Positions 24,958 through 34,227 of a stretch of DNA of 64,000 bases are shown here, piece by piece; position 1 is the stretch's first letter, and every line of letters begins with the position of its first letter. Source of the stretch: an uncultured Lachnobacterium sp. (GTDB lineage: Bacteria > Bacillota > Clostridia > Lachnospirales > Lachnospiraceae); the NCBI GenBank assembly GCA_900550545.1, contig URSS01000009.1, forward strand, positions 1 through 64,000, read 5' to 3'. The notes beneath the pieces were generated by a model. That model was not told the origin of the DNA. It made no database searches and worked only from the letters and a program-made list of their open reading frames with translations. The translations under genes and the position numbers were made by a program.

Positions 24958-26253
24958 ATGAAAAAGAAAATTGTTGCAATTATGATGATGGCGGTACTTG
25001 CACTTTCAACCGCAGCATGCGGAGCCGATGGGGGAAACAACGGCGGTGGCACACAGGCAGGCAATACAGGGGGAGGCACTTCTACCTCAACTGTCGCAAA
25101 CAAGGATAAACCTTTGGTATGGTTTAACCGTCAGCCGTCAAACAGTTCTACAGGAGAACTCGATATGACAGCACTCAATTTTAACAAAGATACATATTAT
25201 GTAGGGTTTGATGCAAATCAGGGTGCAGAACTTCAGGGTACCATGGTAAAAGATTACATCGAGAAAAATATTGACAAGATTGACCGTAACGGAGATGGCG
25301 TGATCGGCTATGTTTTAGCAATCGGTGATATCGGTCACAATGATTCCATTGCCCGTACAAGAGGTGTCAGAAAAGCACTTGGAACAGCAGTGGATAAAAA
25401 CGGCGAGGCAGACAGTGCACCGGCAGGAACCAATACCGATGGAAAAGCATCACAGGTTCAGGACGGAAGCATTGAAGTAGGTGGAAAAACCTATGTGATC
25501 CGTGAACTTGCTTCCCAGGAAATGAAAAACTCAGCAGGTGCTACATGGGATGCAGCAACAGCCGGCAATGCGATTGGTACATGGTCATCTTCTTTCGGGG
25601 ATTCCATTGATGTCGTTGTATCCAACAATGATGGAATGGGAATGTCAATGTTTAATGCATGGTCAAAGGATAACGGTGTACCGACATTCGGATATGATGC
25701 AAACAGCGATGCAGTTGCAGCAATTGCAGAAGGCTACGGTGGAACGATCAGCCAGCATGCAGACGTACAGGCATACCTGACACTGCGTGTTCTTAGAAAT
25801 GCACTGGATGGTGTAGATGTTGACACGGGTATCGGAACTGCAGACGATGCAGGAAATGTATTAAGCAGTGACGTTTATGTATACAAAGAAGACGAGAGAT
25901 CTTACTATTCCCTGAACGTGGCAGTAACCTCTGATAACTACAAAGATTTTACAGATTCTACCGTTGTATGGGAACCGGTATCCAAGCAGTTAGATGCATC
26001 TGCCCATCCGACAAAGAAGGTATGGCTGAATATTTACAATGCTTCTGATAACTTCTTAAGTTCTACCTATCAGCCGCTGTTACAGAAGTATGATGACCTT
26101 TTAAATCTGGATGTTGAGTATATTGGCGGTGATGGACAGACAGAGTCTAATATCACAAACCGTCTGGGCAATCCGGGACAGTACGATGCTTTTGCCGTCA
26201 ACATGGTGAAAACAGATAATGCAGCTTCTTACACAGCTCTTTTAAATCAGTAA
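24958..26253 (+). CDS. mglB: Galactose/methylgalactoside-binding lipoprotein MglB
   Basis: A 431-residue lipoprotein with lipidated Cys21 after STAA. A Gly/Thr-rich linker follows, and then a type I periplasmic-binding fold. DRNGDGVIGY near residue 100 is the calcium-binding EF-hand-like loop typical of the MglB family, and VVVSNNDGMGMSMFNAW is the hinge region. It is longer than E. coli MglB (about 330 residues), with an insertion around GEADSAPAGTNTDGKA and a long C-terminal tail. It captures galactose or glucose outside the cell for MglAC. A stable hairpin follows the stop. Confidence 0.85.
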   Translation: MKKKIVAIMMMAVLALSTAACGADGGNNGGGTQAGNTGGGTSTSTVANKDKPLVWFNRQPSNSSTGELDMTALNFNKDTYYVGFDANQGAELQGTMVKDYIEKNIDKIDRNGDGVIGYVLAIGDIGHNDSIARTRGVRKALGTAVDKNGEADSAPAGTNTDGKASQVQDGSIEVGGKTYVIRELASQEMKNSAGATWDAATAGNAIGTWSSSFGDSIDVVVSNNDGMGMSMFNAWSKDNGVPTFGYDANSDAVAAIAEGYGGTISQHADVQAYLTLRVLRNALDGVDVDTGIGTADDAGNVLSSDVYVYKEDERSYYSLNVAVTSDNYKDFTDSTVVWEPVSKQLDASAHPTKKVWLNIYNASDNFLSSTYQPLLQKYDDLLNLDVEYIGGDGQTESNITNRLGNPGQYDAFAVNMVKTDNAASYTALLNQ

Positions 26254-26264
26254 AACAACTTAAC

Positions 26265-26296
26265 TTCGGGGGGAGAAATGAGGTTCTCTCCCCGAA
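26265..26296 (+). promoter_or_regulatory. Intercistronic stem-loop between mglB and mglA
   Basis: TTCGGGGGGAGAA (26265-26277) pairs with TTCTCTCCCCGAA (26284-26296), 13 pairs including one G-U, around ATGAGG. No U-run follows. Such hairpins after binding-protein genes often protect the upstream message and lower expression of the downstream subunits, giving excess binding protein. Confidence 0.65.
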
Positions 26297-26320
26297 AACA
26301 AAAGGATAGGAGCGGATAGT

Positions 26321-27829
26321 ATGGGGGATCAGAGCAAAGATATTATCTTATCGATACGTGGCATGAGTAAATCATTTGGCCGCAACAGAGTACTTGATCA
26401 TATCAACCTTGATGTGAGAAAAGGAACAGTTATGGGACTTATGGGAGAAAATGGTGCCGGTAAGTCAACAATGATGAAATGTCTTTTTGGAACTTATCAG
26501 AAAGACGAAGGAACTATATACCTTGACGGAAAAGAAGTGAATTTTTCCGGCCCGAAGGATGCACTCGAAAATGGGATTGCAATGGTGCATCAGGAGTTAA
26601 ACCAGTGCCTGGAGAGAAATGTTGTGGATAATCTCTTTCTTGGCAGATACCCGGTAAATGCCCTTGGGATGATCGATGAGGGAAGAATGAAAAATGAAGC
26701 CTCGGAATTATTCCGGAAACTGGGAATGACGGTGAATCTGGATCAGCCGATGAGAAATATGTCCGTTTCCCAGCGGCAGATGTGTGAAATTGCAAAGGCA
26801 ATCTCATATAATTCGAAAGTAATCGTATTGGATGAGCCAACATCATCACTTACCGTACAGGAAGTTGATAAACTTTTTGATATGATGCGGATGCTTCGTG
26901 ACCAGGGCATCTCTCTTATTTATATTTCCCATAAAATGGATGAAATATTTGAGATCTGTGATGATATTTCCGTACTCAGGGATGGAAATCTGGTCATGAC
27001 AAAAAGTGCAAAAGAAACAAATATGAATGAACTGATTACCGCAATGGTAGGTCGTGTGCTGGAAAACCGTTTTCCACCGGTGGATAATCAGCCGAAAGAT
27101 GTTATTTTATCGATCCAGCATTTGTCCACAAAATATGAGCCGCATTTACAGGATGTTACATTTGATGTCCGTGAGGGGGAGATTTTTGGCTTATATGGTC
27201 TTGTGGGAGCCGGACGGACAGAATTGCTGGAAACCATATTCGGTATCCGCACAAGAGCCGCAGGGCGTGTTTATCTGAACCATAAGCTTATGAATTTCAG
27301 TTGTGCAAAAGAGGCAATGGATTATGGATTCGCGCTTATTACAGAGGAACGAAAGGCAAATGGATTATTCCTGAAAGGAAATCTGACGTTTAACACAACC
27401 ATTGCAAATCTTAATGCATATAAAAAAGGCGCGGCACTTTCAGAACCGAAAATGACAAAGGCTACCGCAAATGAAATTAAAGTCATGCATACCAAATGTC
27501 TGGGACCAAACGATATGATTTCAAGTCTTTCCGGAGGAAACCAGCAGAAGGTTATTTTTGGAAAGTGGCTCGAGCGTGGACCGAAGGTGTTTATGATGGA
27601 TGAACCGACAAGAGGAATTGATGTCGGCGCAAAATATGAAATTTATGACCTGATCATACAGATGGCAAAACAGGGAAAGACCATTATCGTGGTTTCTTCT
27701 GAAATGCCGGAAATCCTTGGTATTACAAACCGGATCGGTGTCATGTCGAACGGACGGCTTGCGGGCATTGTCAATACAAAGGAAACGAATCAGGAAGAAT
27801 TACTTCGCCTCAGCGCGAAATATTTATAG
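26321..27829 (+). CDS. mglA: Galactose/methylgalactoside ABC importer ATPase MglA
   Basis: A 502-residue tandem ATPase. The first domain has GENGAGKSTMMKCLFG, MSVSQRQMCEIAKA and VIVLDEPTSSL. The second has a degenerate Walker A (GLVGAGRTELLETIFG), SLSGGNQQKVIFGKW and MMDEPTRGIDVG. This arrangement is that of the carbohydrate importer CUT2 group (MglA/RbsA). It drives sugar uptake with MglB and MglC. The ATG follows GGATAGGAGCGGATAGT. The gene ends 15 bases before mglC. Confidence 0.92.
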   Translation: MGDQSKDIILSIRGMSKSFGRNRVLDHINLDVRKGTVMGLMGENGAGKSTMMKCLFGTYQKDEGTIYLDGKEVNFSGPKDALENGIAMVHQELNQCLERNVVDNLFLGRYPVNALGMIDEGRMKNEASELFRKLGMTVNLDQPMRNMSVSQRQMCEIAKAISYNSKVIVLDEPTSSLTVQEVDKLFDMMRMLRDQGISLIYISHKMDEIFEICDDISVLRDGNLVMTKSAKETNMNELITAMVGRVLENRFPPVDNQPKDVILSIQHLSTKYEPHLQDVTFDVREGEIFGLYGLVGAGRTELLETIFGIRTRAAGRVYLNHKLMNFSCAKEAMDYGFALITEERKANGLFLKGNLTFNTTIANLNAYKKGAALSEPKMTKATANEIKVMHTKCLGPNDMISSLSGGNQQKVIFGKWLERGPKVFMMDEPTRGIDVGAKYEIYDLIIQMAKQGKTIIVVSSEMPEILGITNRIGVMSNGRLAGIVNTKETNQEELLRLSAKYL

Positions 27830-27844
27830 GCAGGGGGGACAGAT

Positions 27845-29491
27845 ATGGCAAATAGCAAGATTCTTACAGCGGAGCAGGAAAAAACACTGCGTCAGCCGAT
27901 TGAGGAATATGTCGGAAAAATACAAAAAGAGATAGATGAACTCAGAAAAGATGGTACGGCAAAAGTCATTATGTACCAGAGCATGATCGAAAACGTAAAA
28001 AGAGATAAAACACTTTCCAAAGGGGAAAAAAATTCTGAGATTGCATCCTGCCAGAAGGAGCTTGAACAGGCAAAAGCGGTAGAGGCACAGAACAAAGACC
28101 AGATCGCAAAACTGATCGGGAAAGCAGAAAATTATCTCAAAAATAATTTTGACAAATATTATAATGCGGTTAAGGCAAGCTGTATAGCGGAAAAGGAACA
28201 GGCACTGCAGGAGCATCAGAAGAGACTTGAAAAGATTGAAAAGGAACACAAAGAAACTCTGGCAAAGACTTCCGCCCAGGCAGAGGTCAAAGAAGAAAAT
28301 TATGTATATAAGAACCGTGTTTCCAATGAAAAGATCGAACTGGAAAAAGAGTATCAGAGGATCAAAGACCGGAAGCATGATGCGTACAGTTACAAGTATC
28401 ATCTGATTGATCTGCTCCGGTTGTCCAAATTTACATTTGCAGAAAACCAGGCACAGAAATGGGAAAATTATAAGTATACATTTAACCGGAGAACATTCCT
28501 TTTACAGAATGGACTCTACATCGCGATCATTCTTATTTTTGTTGCGTTATGTATCATAGCTCAAGTAAAAAAAGGAACACCGCTTCTTACGTATAATAAT
28601 ATTTTAAATATTCTCCAGCAGGCATCGCCAAGAATGTTCTTGGCACTTGGAGTTGCAGGACTCATCCTTCTTACCGGAACGGATCTTTCCGTTGGACGAA
28701 TGGTTGGTATGGGAATGACAACCGCAACCATTATCATGCATCAGGGTGTAAATACAGGTGGTGTGTTCGGACACATCTTTGATTTTACGAAAGTACCGAC
28801 ACCGGCAAGAGTCGTTCTTGCACTGGTAGCATGTATTGTATTATGTACGTTCTTTACAAGTATAGCCGGATTTTTTACAGCGAAATTCAAGATGCATCCG
28901 TTTATATCGACCATGGCAAACATGCTTGTCATTTTTGGACTGGTAACCTATGCGACAAAAGGTGTTTCCTTCGGAGCGATCGAGCCGACCATTCCGAATA
29001 TGGTAATTCCAAAAGTCAATGGATTCCCGACCATCATTCTCTGGGCAGTTGCAGCAATTGTCATTGTATGGTTTATCTGGAACAAAACAACCTTTGGTAA
29101 AAATCTTTATGCAGTCGGAGGAAATCCGGAGGCAGCAGCTGTTTCAGGAATTTCTGTCTTTGCAGTAACACTTAGTGCATTTATTATGGCAGGTATCCTT
29201 TACGGATTTGGTTCCTGGCTTGAATGTACCCGAATGGTTGGATCCGGTTCCGCCGCTTATGGACAGGGCTGGGATATGGATGCCATTGCAGCCTGCGTTG
29301 TCGGTGGTGTATCATTTACCGGTGGTATTGGTAAGATTTCCGGTGTTGTTACCGGTGTATGTATCTTTACCGCATTAACTTACTCCCTTACAATACTGGG
29401 TATTGATACAAACCTCCAGTTCGTATTCTCAGGTATTATCATCCTTGTTGCAGTAACACTAGATTGTCTGAAATACGTTCAGAAAAAATAA
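27845..29491 (+). CDS. mglC: Galactose/methylgalactoside ABC importer permease MglC with long N-terminal coiled-coil
   Basis: A 548-residue protein. Residues from about 220 onward form the CUT2 permease (BPD_transp_2) with about ten helices and the conserved LTGTDLSVGRMVGMG, followed later by NPEAAAVSGISV and GWDMDAIAACVVGG. Residues 1-215 are an added, highly charged cytoplasmic segment rich in Lys, Glu and Gln with coiled-coil character and no known domain. Typical MglC is about 335 residues. A GGGGGGAC-type ribosome site precedes the ATG at 27845. The extension is in frame and codon use looks ordinary, so it is not an annotation artefact. It may hold a regulatory or cytoskeletal contact. 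Confidence 0.88.
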   Translation: MANSKILTAEQEKTLRQPIEEYVGKIQKEIDELRKDGTAKVIMYQSMIENVKRDKTLSKGEKNSEIASCQKELEQAKAVEAQNKDQIAKLIGKAENYLKNNFDKYYNAVKASCIAEKEQALQEHQKRLEKIEKEHKETLAKTSAQAEVKEENYVYKNRVSNEKIELEKEYQRIKDRKHDAYSYKYHLIDLLRLSKFTFAENQAQKWENYKYTFNRRTFLLQNGLYIAIILIFVALCIIAQVKKGTPLLTYNNILNILQQASPRMFLALGVAGLILLTGTDLSVGRMVGMGMTTATIIMHQGVNTGGVFGHIFDFTKVPTPARVVLALVACIVLCTFFTSIAGFFTAKFKMHPFISTMANMLVIFGLVTYATKGVSFGAIEPTIPNMVIPKVNGFPTIILWAVAAIVIVWFIWNKTTFGKNLYAVGGNPEAAAVSGISVFAVTLSAFIMAGILYGFGSWLECTRMVGSGSAAYGQGWDMDAIAACVVGGVSFTGGIGKISGVVTGVCIFTALTYSLTILGIDTNLQFVFSGIIILVAVTLDCLKYVQKK

Positions 29492-29518
29492 AACATATAC
29501 TCTCCTCTACAATGAAAA

Positions 29519-29566
29519 AGCAGGGATGCCGGTGATGCATGAAACATGCAGGGCATCTCTGTTTTA
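29519..29566 (+). terminator. Terminator of the mgl operon
   Basis: GCAGGGATGCC (29520-29530) pairs with GGCATCTCTGT (29552-29562) with small mismatches, with an inner GCATG/CATGC stem, followed by TTTTATGTT. Confidence 0.65.
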
Positions 29567-29608
29567 TGTTGGAAAGGTTTTACTTTATCTGGATAAATTG
29601 CTATAATA

Positions 29609-29835
29609 AATAAAATGATATGAGGGTCAAAAGGTATTTTGCCCCTCATTTATGATTAATCAGATTACTACATGCTACGCATTCCCGTAATCTGACTCCA
29701 CCTCGAAATCCGCTAATTTTCTGCGTTTCAGCAGTAAATTGCTACTTTCTCGGTGTAGTGCGGGTCACTAAGGTATACATCGAATTGCATGCAAGCATGC
29801 ATCGATGATACCTTTTGACCCTTTAATCATAAAAT
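29609..29835. repeat. 227-bp dispersed repeat with inverted ends, copy 1
   Basis: This block is identical to 40863-41089 except for C at 29821 (T in copy 2). GGGTCAAAAGGTAT (29624-29637) and ATACCTTTTGACCC (29808-29821) are perfect inverted repeats near the ends, with weaker pairing outside them (ATGAT/ATCAT). A local hairpin GAGGGTCAAAA/TTTTGCCCCTC lies at 29622-29647, and the inner stem CAGATTAC/GTAATCTG follows at about 29660. The right end also folds on itself (GGTAT...ATACC with GCATG/CATGC). No coding capacity. It fills most of the mglC to regulator gap. A non-autonomous mobile element (MITE) is the best call. Confidence 0.75.
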
Positions 29836-29852
29836 AACATGGGGGAAGAGGT

Positions 29853-31457
29853 ATGTATACATTATTGCTGGTGGATGATGAAGAAGAAGTCATTGAAGCC
29901 ATCGTTAAAAAAGTTAAATGGGAGGAACTCGGCTTTCAGGTTGCCGGGCATGCAAACAACGGATTTAAAGCAATGGACATGCTTGAAGAAATGCAGCCGG
30001 ATGTTGTTATGACGGACATCCGGATGCCGTATATGGACGGACTGGAATTGTGTGCGCATATAAAAGCAAAGTATCCGGCAACAAAAATTCTGCTTTTTAC
30101 CGGGTTTGATGATTTTGAATATGCAAAAGAAGCCGTGCATCTTGAAATCGAGGAATATATTTTAAAGCCGCTCAATGCTGTGGAAATAACAGAAGTGTTT
30201 AAGCGTCTGAAAGAGAAACTGGACTATGAGATCAGTGAAAAAAGAAATACGGATCTTTTGAAAAAATATTATGCGGATTCCCTTCCGATGCTGCAGGCGA
30301 ATTTGTATACAACGCTTATTGAAGGACGTATTCCGGAAGAGGAGATGCCGCATTATTTTAAGGATTACCAGATTGCTTTTACAGGCCCGTGGTATTGCTG
30401 CCTGATCATACACACATCGGCAAGTCAGGTTCCGGAGGGCATGGATATACGGCTGCTTTCGGTATCGGTAGACCGGCAGGCAGGGGAGAACCTCGGGGAA
30501 AAATGGAACGCGAAGCGTTTTCGCTATCTTGGGGATACCATTATGATTATGCAGTTAAAAAGTGAGGAAGAAATTTCAGAACTGACGGATGCCTGTGACC
30601 GTTTCTGTAAATATATCCATCATATTATGGGGGCAAAAGTAACCATAGGGATCGGTCAGGTATGTGGGCACATTGCAAAGATTGCAGTATCGTATCAAAG
30701 CGCCAGGGAAGCGGTTTCCTATCGTGTTTTATATGGAAGCAACCGGGCGATAAATTTAAAAGAGATTGTTCCACAGAGAAAAATCCAAAGGGATGCCGGA
30801 GAGAAAACAGAACTGTCCAATGTGTTCAAAAAGATCTGCCTTGGAGAAAATGAAGATATTGCAAATGCCATAGAAGTTTACATGCAGCATAATTTCCTTG
30901 ACCTGAAATCATTGGAAAAATATCATGTGGCAGTTATGGAACTCATTGGCGAACTGTATCATTTTATGGTCAACAATGAAATGGATACCACAAAAATACC
31001 GGGAGGTATCAGTTCTTTGTATAATGAACTGTGTAATTTAGAACCGCAGGTTTTACAGAAGTGGCTATTAAAATTCTGCTGCATGCTGCATGATGACATG
31101 GCAGATGCCCGGTATCATTCCAAGAAATCCCTGATCGGGAGGGCAAAAGAATATGTGCACGACAATTATCAGCAGGAAGATTTAGGTCTTGACGATATCT
31201 GTAAAGAACTGGGCGTGTCAAATTCTTATTTTTCAAGCATGTTCAAAAAAGAAACAGGGAATTCTTTTGTCGGATACCTGACGGAATACCGTATGGATAA
31301 GGCGGCACGCATGCTTGTGGAAACCGCGGAAAAAAGTTATATGATTGCAAAGAGTGTGGGATATTCCGATCCAAATTACTTCAGTTATGTGTTTAAAAGA
31401 CAGTTTGGGGTATCCCCTTCAAAATACAGGACAACATATGAAAAAAATGAAAAATAA
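29853..31457 (+). CDS. AraC-type response regulator, YesN-like
   Basis: A 534-residue regulator. The receiver (1-125) has LLVDDEEEV and phospho-acceptor Asp55 in VVMTDIRMPYMDG. A long middle domain (about 140-420) follows. The C-terminus is an AraC helix-turn-helix pair (about 430-530) with DDICKELGVSNSYFSSMFKK, then SVGYSDPNYFSYVFKRQFGV. It overlaps the sensor kinase by 20 bases. With the kinase and two sugar-binding proteins it probably controls the mgl operon upstream. Repeat copy 1 ends only 17 bases before its start, so the element may supply or disturb its promoter. Confidence 0.88.
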   Translation: MYTLLLVDDEEEVIEAIVKKVKWEELGFQVAGHANNGFKAMDMLEEMQPDVVMTDIRMPYMDGLELCAHIKAKYPATKILLFTGFDDFEYAKEAVHLEIEEYILKPLNAVEITEVFKRLKEKLDYEISEKRNTDLLKKYYADSLPMLQANLYTTLIEGRIPEEEMPHYFKDYQIAFTGPWYCCLIIHTSASQVPEGMDIRLLSVSVDRQAGENLGEKWNAKRFRYLGDTIMIMQLKSEEEISELTDACDRFCKYIHHIMGAKVTIGIGQVCGHIAKIAVSYQSAREAVSYRVLYGSNRAINLKEIVPQRKIQRDAGEKTELSNVFKKICLGENEDIANAIEVYMQHNFLDLKSLEKYHVAVMELIGELYHFMVNNEMDTTKIPGGISSLYNELCNLEPQVLQKWLLKFCCMLHDDMADARYHSKKSLIGRAKEYVHDNYQQEDLGLDDICKELGVSNSYFSSMFKKETGNSFVGYLTEYRMDKAARMLVETAEKSYMIAKSVGYSDPNYFSYVFKRQFGVSPSKYRTTYEKNEK

Positions 31458-33243
31458 ACCGGGAGATATCCAGTCAACCATCATGGTTGCATTTTCCGTA
31501 ATATCAACCTTAATTATGGTCTGTATGGGCATGATGGTATATTGGAGATTTTCGGGGATCACACAGCAGAATATTGTGGATAATAACCGAAAGATTATGG
31601 ATCAGACGGTGGATTCCATAGAAAATTATCTTGTGAATATGAGGCAGGTATCGGATGCCGCATATTATGATGTTATAAAGGAAAACGATATCCGGGAACA
31701 GAACGAATCCATCCACAAAGGGTTAAATCTTTTATATGAGGCAAATAAAGAGAACTTAAGGAGCATTGCTATATATAATGGATACGGAAGCCTTATGGCA
31801 GCAGAGCCGGTTGTTGCCCAGAAAGAAGAACCGGATGTGACCAGACAGGGATGGTTTATGCAGGCAAAAACCCGTATGGAGAATATCCATTTTTCCACAC
31901 CCCATGTCCAGAATTTATTTGATGACGGTACCTGTCGGTATTACTGGGTGATTTCTTCCAGCCGTGTCGTGGAACTTACGAATGGGACAGATACACAGTT
32001 GGGAGTGCTGCTTGTGGATATGGACTATTCCGGGATTTCACGTATGATGGAACGGATCAATACGTCAGGAAAAGGACAGTATTTTTATCTGTGTGATGGT
32101 GAGGGAAATATGATTTATCATCCGCATCAGGCAAGAATTGACAATGGCATGGATACAGAAAGCAGCGTAAAGGCAGCTTCGTCCAAAGAAAAAATTTACG
32201 ATGAATATTTGGGGAAAAACCACAGAAAAGTTATGGTGGGTGCAATCAGTTATACAGGATGGCGCCTGGTCTGTGTTATGCCGTATGAAATATTCACAAA
32301 TAAGATGGCCGATGTAAAGCAGTTTGTCCTGCTTATTTTACTGCTTATGGCAATGATGCTTGTATTTGTAAACCGCATCATTTCCGTGCGGATATCGCGG
32401 CCGATTATGAAACTGGATCACTCGGTGCGTGAATATCAGGAAGGAAAAGAAGAAAAGATTGCAATCGGAGGCTCAACAGAGATCCGGCATCTGGGACAAT
32501 CCATTCAGGAATCCTACCGGCAGAATTCCGAACTGATGAAAAAAGTCATATGGGAACAGAACGAAAGAAGAAAAAGCGAATTTGATGTGCTGCAAAGCCA
32601 GATCAACCCGCATTTTTTATACAATACATTAGACTCCATCACCTGGATGATAGAGAGCGGTAAAAATGAGGAAGCTGCCTTTATGATCACGCAGCTGGCA
32701 AAGCTTTTCCGGATCAGCCTTTCAAAAGGACATACGGTTATCCGCATAAGGGATGAACTGCAGCACGCGCAAAGTTATGTTAATATACAAAAAGTGCGGT
32801 ATAAAAACAAGTTTGAAGTTGTATTTGATATCCGTCCGGATATTCTGGATGATTGTATCGTGAAACTTGTGCTGCAGCCGATCCTTGAAAATGCGATCAA
32901 TTACGGCGTAAGAGAGATGGATGACTGCGGAAAAATCCTCATTCGCGGATGGAAAGAACAAGAAAATATCTTTATGCAGGTATCGGATAACGGAATGGGG
33001 ATTCCGGAAGAGGAGATTGATCTGTTATTAAAGGATACAAACCGTGTACATAAAAAAGGCTCCGGAGTCGGGCTTGTAAATGTAAATAACCGGCTCCGGT
33101 TATTGTTTGGAGAACCATATGGACTTCAGATAGAAAGTGAACTGGATGAGGGAACGACAGTGACAGTTATCATCCCTGAGATTGTTTACAGTGAGGAAAA
33201 TCGCAGGAAATTTGAGGAACACCATATGCCGGAGGATTCTTAA
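31438..33243 (+). CDS. Sensor histidine kinase, YesM-like
   Basis: ATG 31438 (MKKMKNKPGDIQ) lies inside the regulator gene. The 601-residue kinase has a first helix (about residues 15-38), an extracellular sensor (about 40-290, Cache-like, with GEGNMIYHPHQARID), a second helix (about 298-318), HAMP, and the His_kinase domain with SQINPHFLYNTLDSITW carrying the phosphorylated His. The HATPase part has ILENAINYGV, DNGMGIP and GSGVGLVNVNNRL. It is the partner of the preceding regulator. Its extracellular domain may read the occupancy of the sugar-binding proteins encoded next. Confidence 0.88.
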   Translation: MKKMKNKPGDIQSTIMVAFSVISTLIMVCMGMMVYWRFSGITQQNIVDNNRKIMDQTVDSIENYLVNMRQVSDAAYYDVIKENDIREQNESIHKGLNLLYEANKENLRSIAIYNGYGSLMAAEPVVAQKEEPDVTRQGWFMQAKTRMENIHFSTPHVQNLFDDGTCRYYWVISSSRVVELTNGTDTQLGVLLVDMDYSGISRMMERINTSGKGQYFYLCDGEGNMIYHPHQARIDNGMDTESSVKAASSKEKIYDEYLGKNHRKVMVGAISYTGWRLVCVMPYEIFTNKMADVKQFVLLILLLMAMMLVFVNRIISVRISRPIMKLDHSVREYQEGKEEKIAIGGSTEIRHLGQSIQESYRQNSELMKKVIWEQNERRKSEFDVLQSQINPHFLYNTLDSITWMIESGKNEEAAFMITQLAKLFRISLSKGHTVIRIRDELQHAQSYVNIQKVRYKNKFEVVFDIRPDILDDCIVKLVLQPILENAINYGVREMDDCGKILIRGWKEQENIFMQVSDNGMGIPEEEIDLLLKDTNRVHKKGSGVGLVNVNNRLRLLFGEPYGLQIESELDEGTTVTVIIPEIVYSEENRRKFEEHHMPEDS

Positions 33244-33244
33244 A

Positions 33245-34213
33245 ATGAAACATGGGAAAAAAACATTTGTGATAATAGAGGCAGTTCTGGGAATTCTCGT
33301 GATTCTGGTTCTCGGCTTTATCATCTATAAGCAAAACGGCCATGATCCGGAAACAATTGCGGTGATCATACCGGATGTGGATGAGAGCGAGTGGTCAGCG
33401 TTTAAATACGGACTGAAAATGGCAGCACGGGAATATGATGCAGATGTTGTGATCATCAGTAAGGACAATATGGAAACCGTCAATGATGAGATTGAGATTA
33501 TGAATCAGGAAATTGTAAAAGGAGCAGATGCGGTGATCGTAAAACCGATTGCAAACCAGAATGGGCAGCAAAAGCTAAAACAGCTGGAAAAAAGTGTTCC
33601 TATAATGGCCGTGGGAGATACATTTCCCGAAGAACCGTCCGGATTGCATACAATAGAACCGGATCATTACCATATGGGTGCGGATCTTGCCAAAAAGCTT
33701 CTGGAAAATTACCGTGGAAATCTGATCGGGAAGAAGATTGGGATCTATTCGCAGCATGCCACTTCAGAAGCAGTGATAAAAAGAAAGAAGGGGATTTGTG
33801 ATACGTTAAAGGGGAGTGGCGCAGAAATTTTATGGTCTGTATCAAAAGAAAATGATTCGAAAGAGAAAATCAATTTACAGACGCAAAGAAGGGTGGATAT
33901 CGTGATGGCTTTGGATAATGCAAGCTTTGTGGAAGCCGGGGAGGCGGCAAAGGATAATGACCTGTATGGGGCGGTACTCTATGGAATTGGAAATTCAACG
34001 GAGGCAGTTTATTATCTGGATGCAGGATGGGCACAATGTCTGGTTGCTCCGGATGAGTTTGACGCAGGCTATGAAAGTGTTGCAGAACTTATTAAAAAAC
34101 GACGTAATTTTTTCTATGAAATGAAAGACCGGCAGATTACATATACCGTTCTCACACGGGAGAATCTTTTTTCGGAGGAAAACCGGAATCTGCTGTTTAC
34201 AATCAGCCGGTAA
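33245..34213 (+). CDS. Membrane-anchored sugar-binding-like sensor protein
   Basis: The start is ATG 33245, following GGAGG in the end of the kinase gene. The 322-residue product has one N-terminal anchor helix (residues 8-28), without a lipobox, then a type I periplasmic-binding fold (IAVIIPDVDESEWSAFKYGL, GADAVIVKPI). No transporter genes follow. This fits the extra sugar-binding component of three-component systems, which touches the sensor kinase rather than a permease. The ligand is inferred to be a hexose because of the mgl context. Confidence 0.8.
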   Translation: MKHGKKTFVIIEAVLGILVILVLGFIIYKQNGHDPETIAVIIPDVDESEWSAFKYGLKMAAREYDADVVIISKDNMETVNDEIEIMNQEIVKGADAVIVKPIANQNGQQKLKQLEKSVPIMAVGDTFPEEPSGLHTIEPDHYHMGADLAKKLLENYRGNLIGKKIGIYSQHATSEAVIKRKKGICDTLKGSGAEILWSVSKENDSKEKINLQTQRRVDIVMALDNASFVEAGEAAKDNDLYGAVLYGIGNSTEAVYYLDAGWAQCLVAPDEFDAGYESVAELIKKRRNFFYEMKDRQITYTVLTRENLFSEENRNLLFTISR

Positions 34214-34227
34214 AATTAGGGGTTATC

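Noticed and set aside
29536..29851. Riboswitch or leader RNA for the YesN-like regulator
   Set aside because: The same 227 bases occur ahead of an unrelated pseudogene at 40863, so a gene-specific leader is unlikely.
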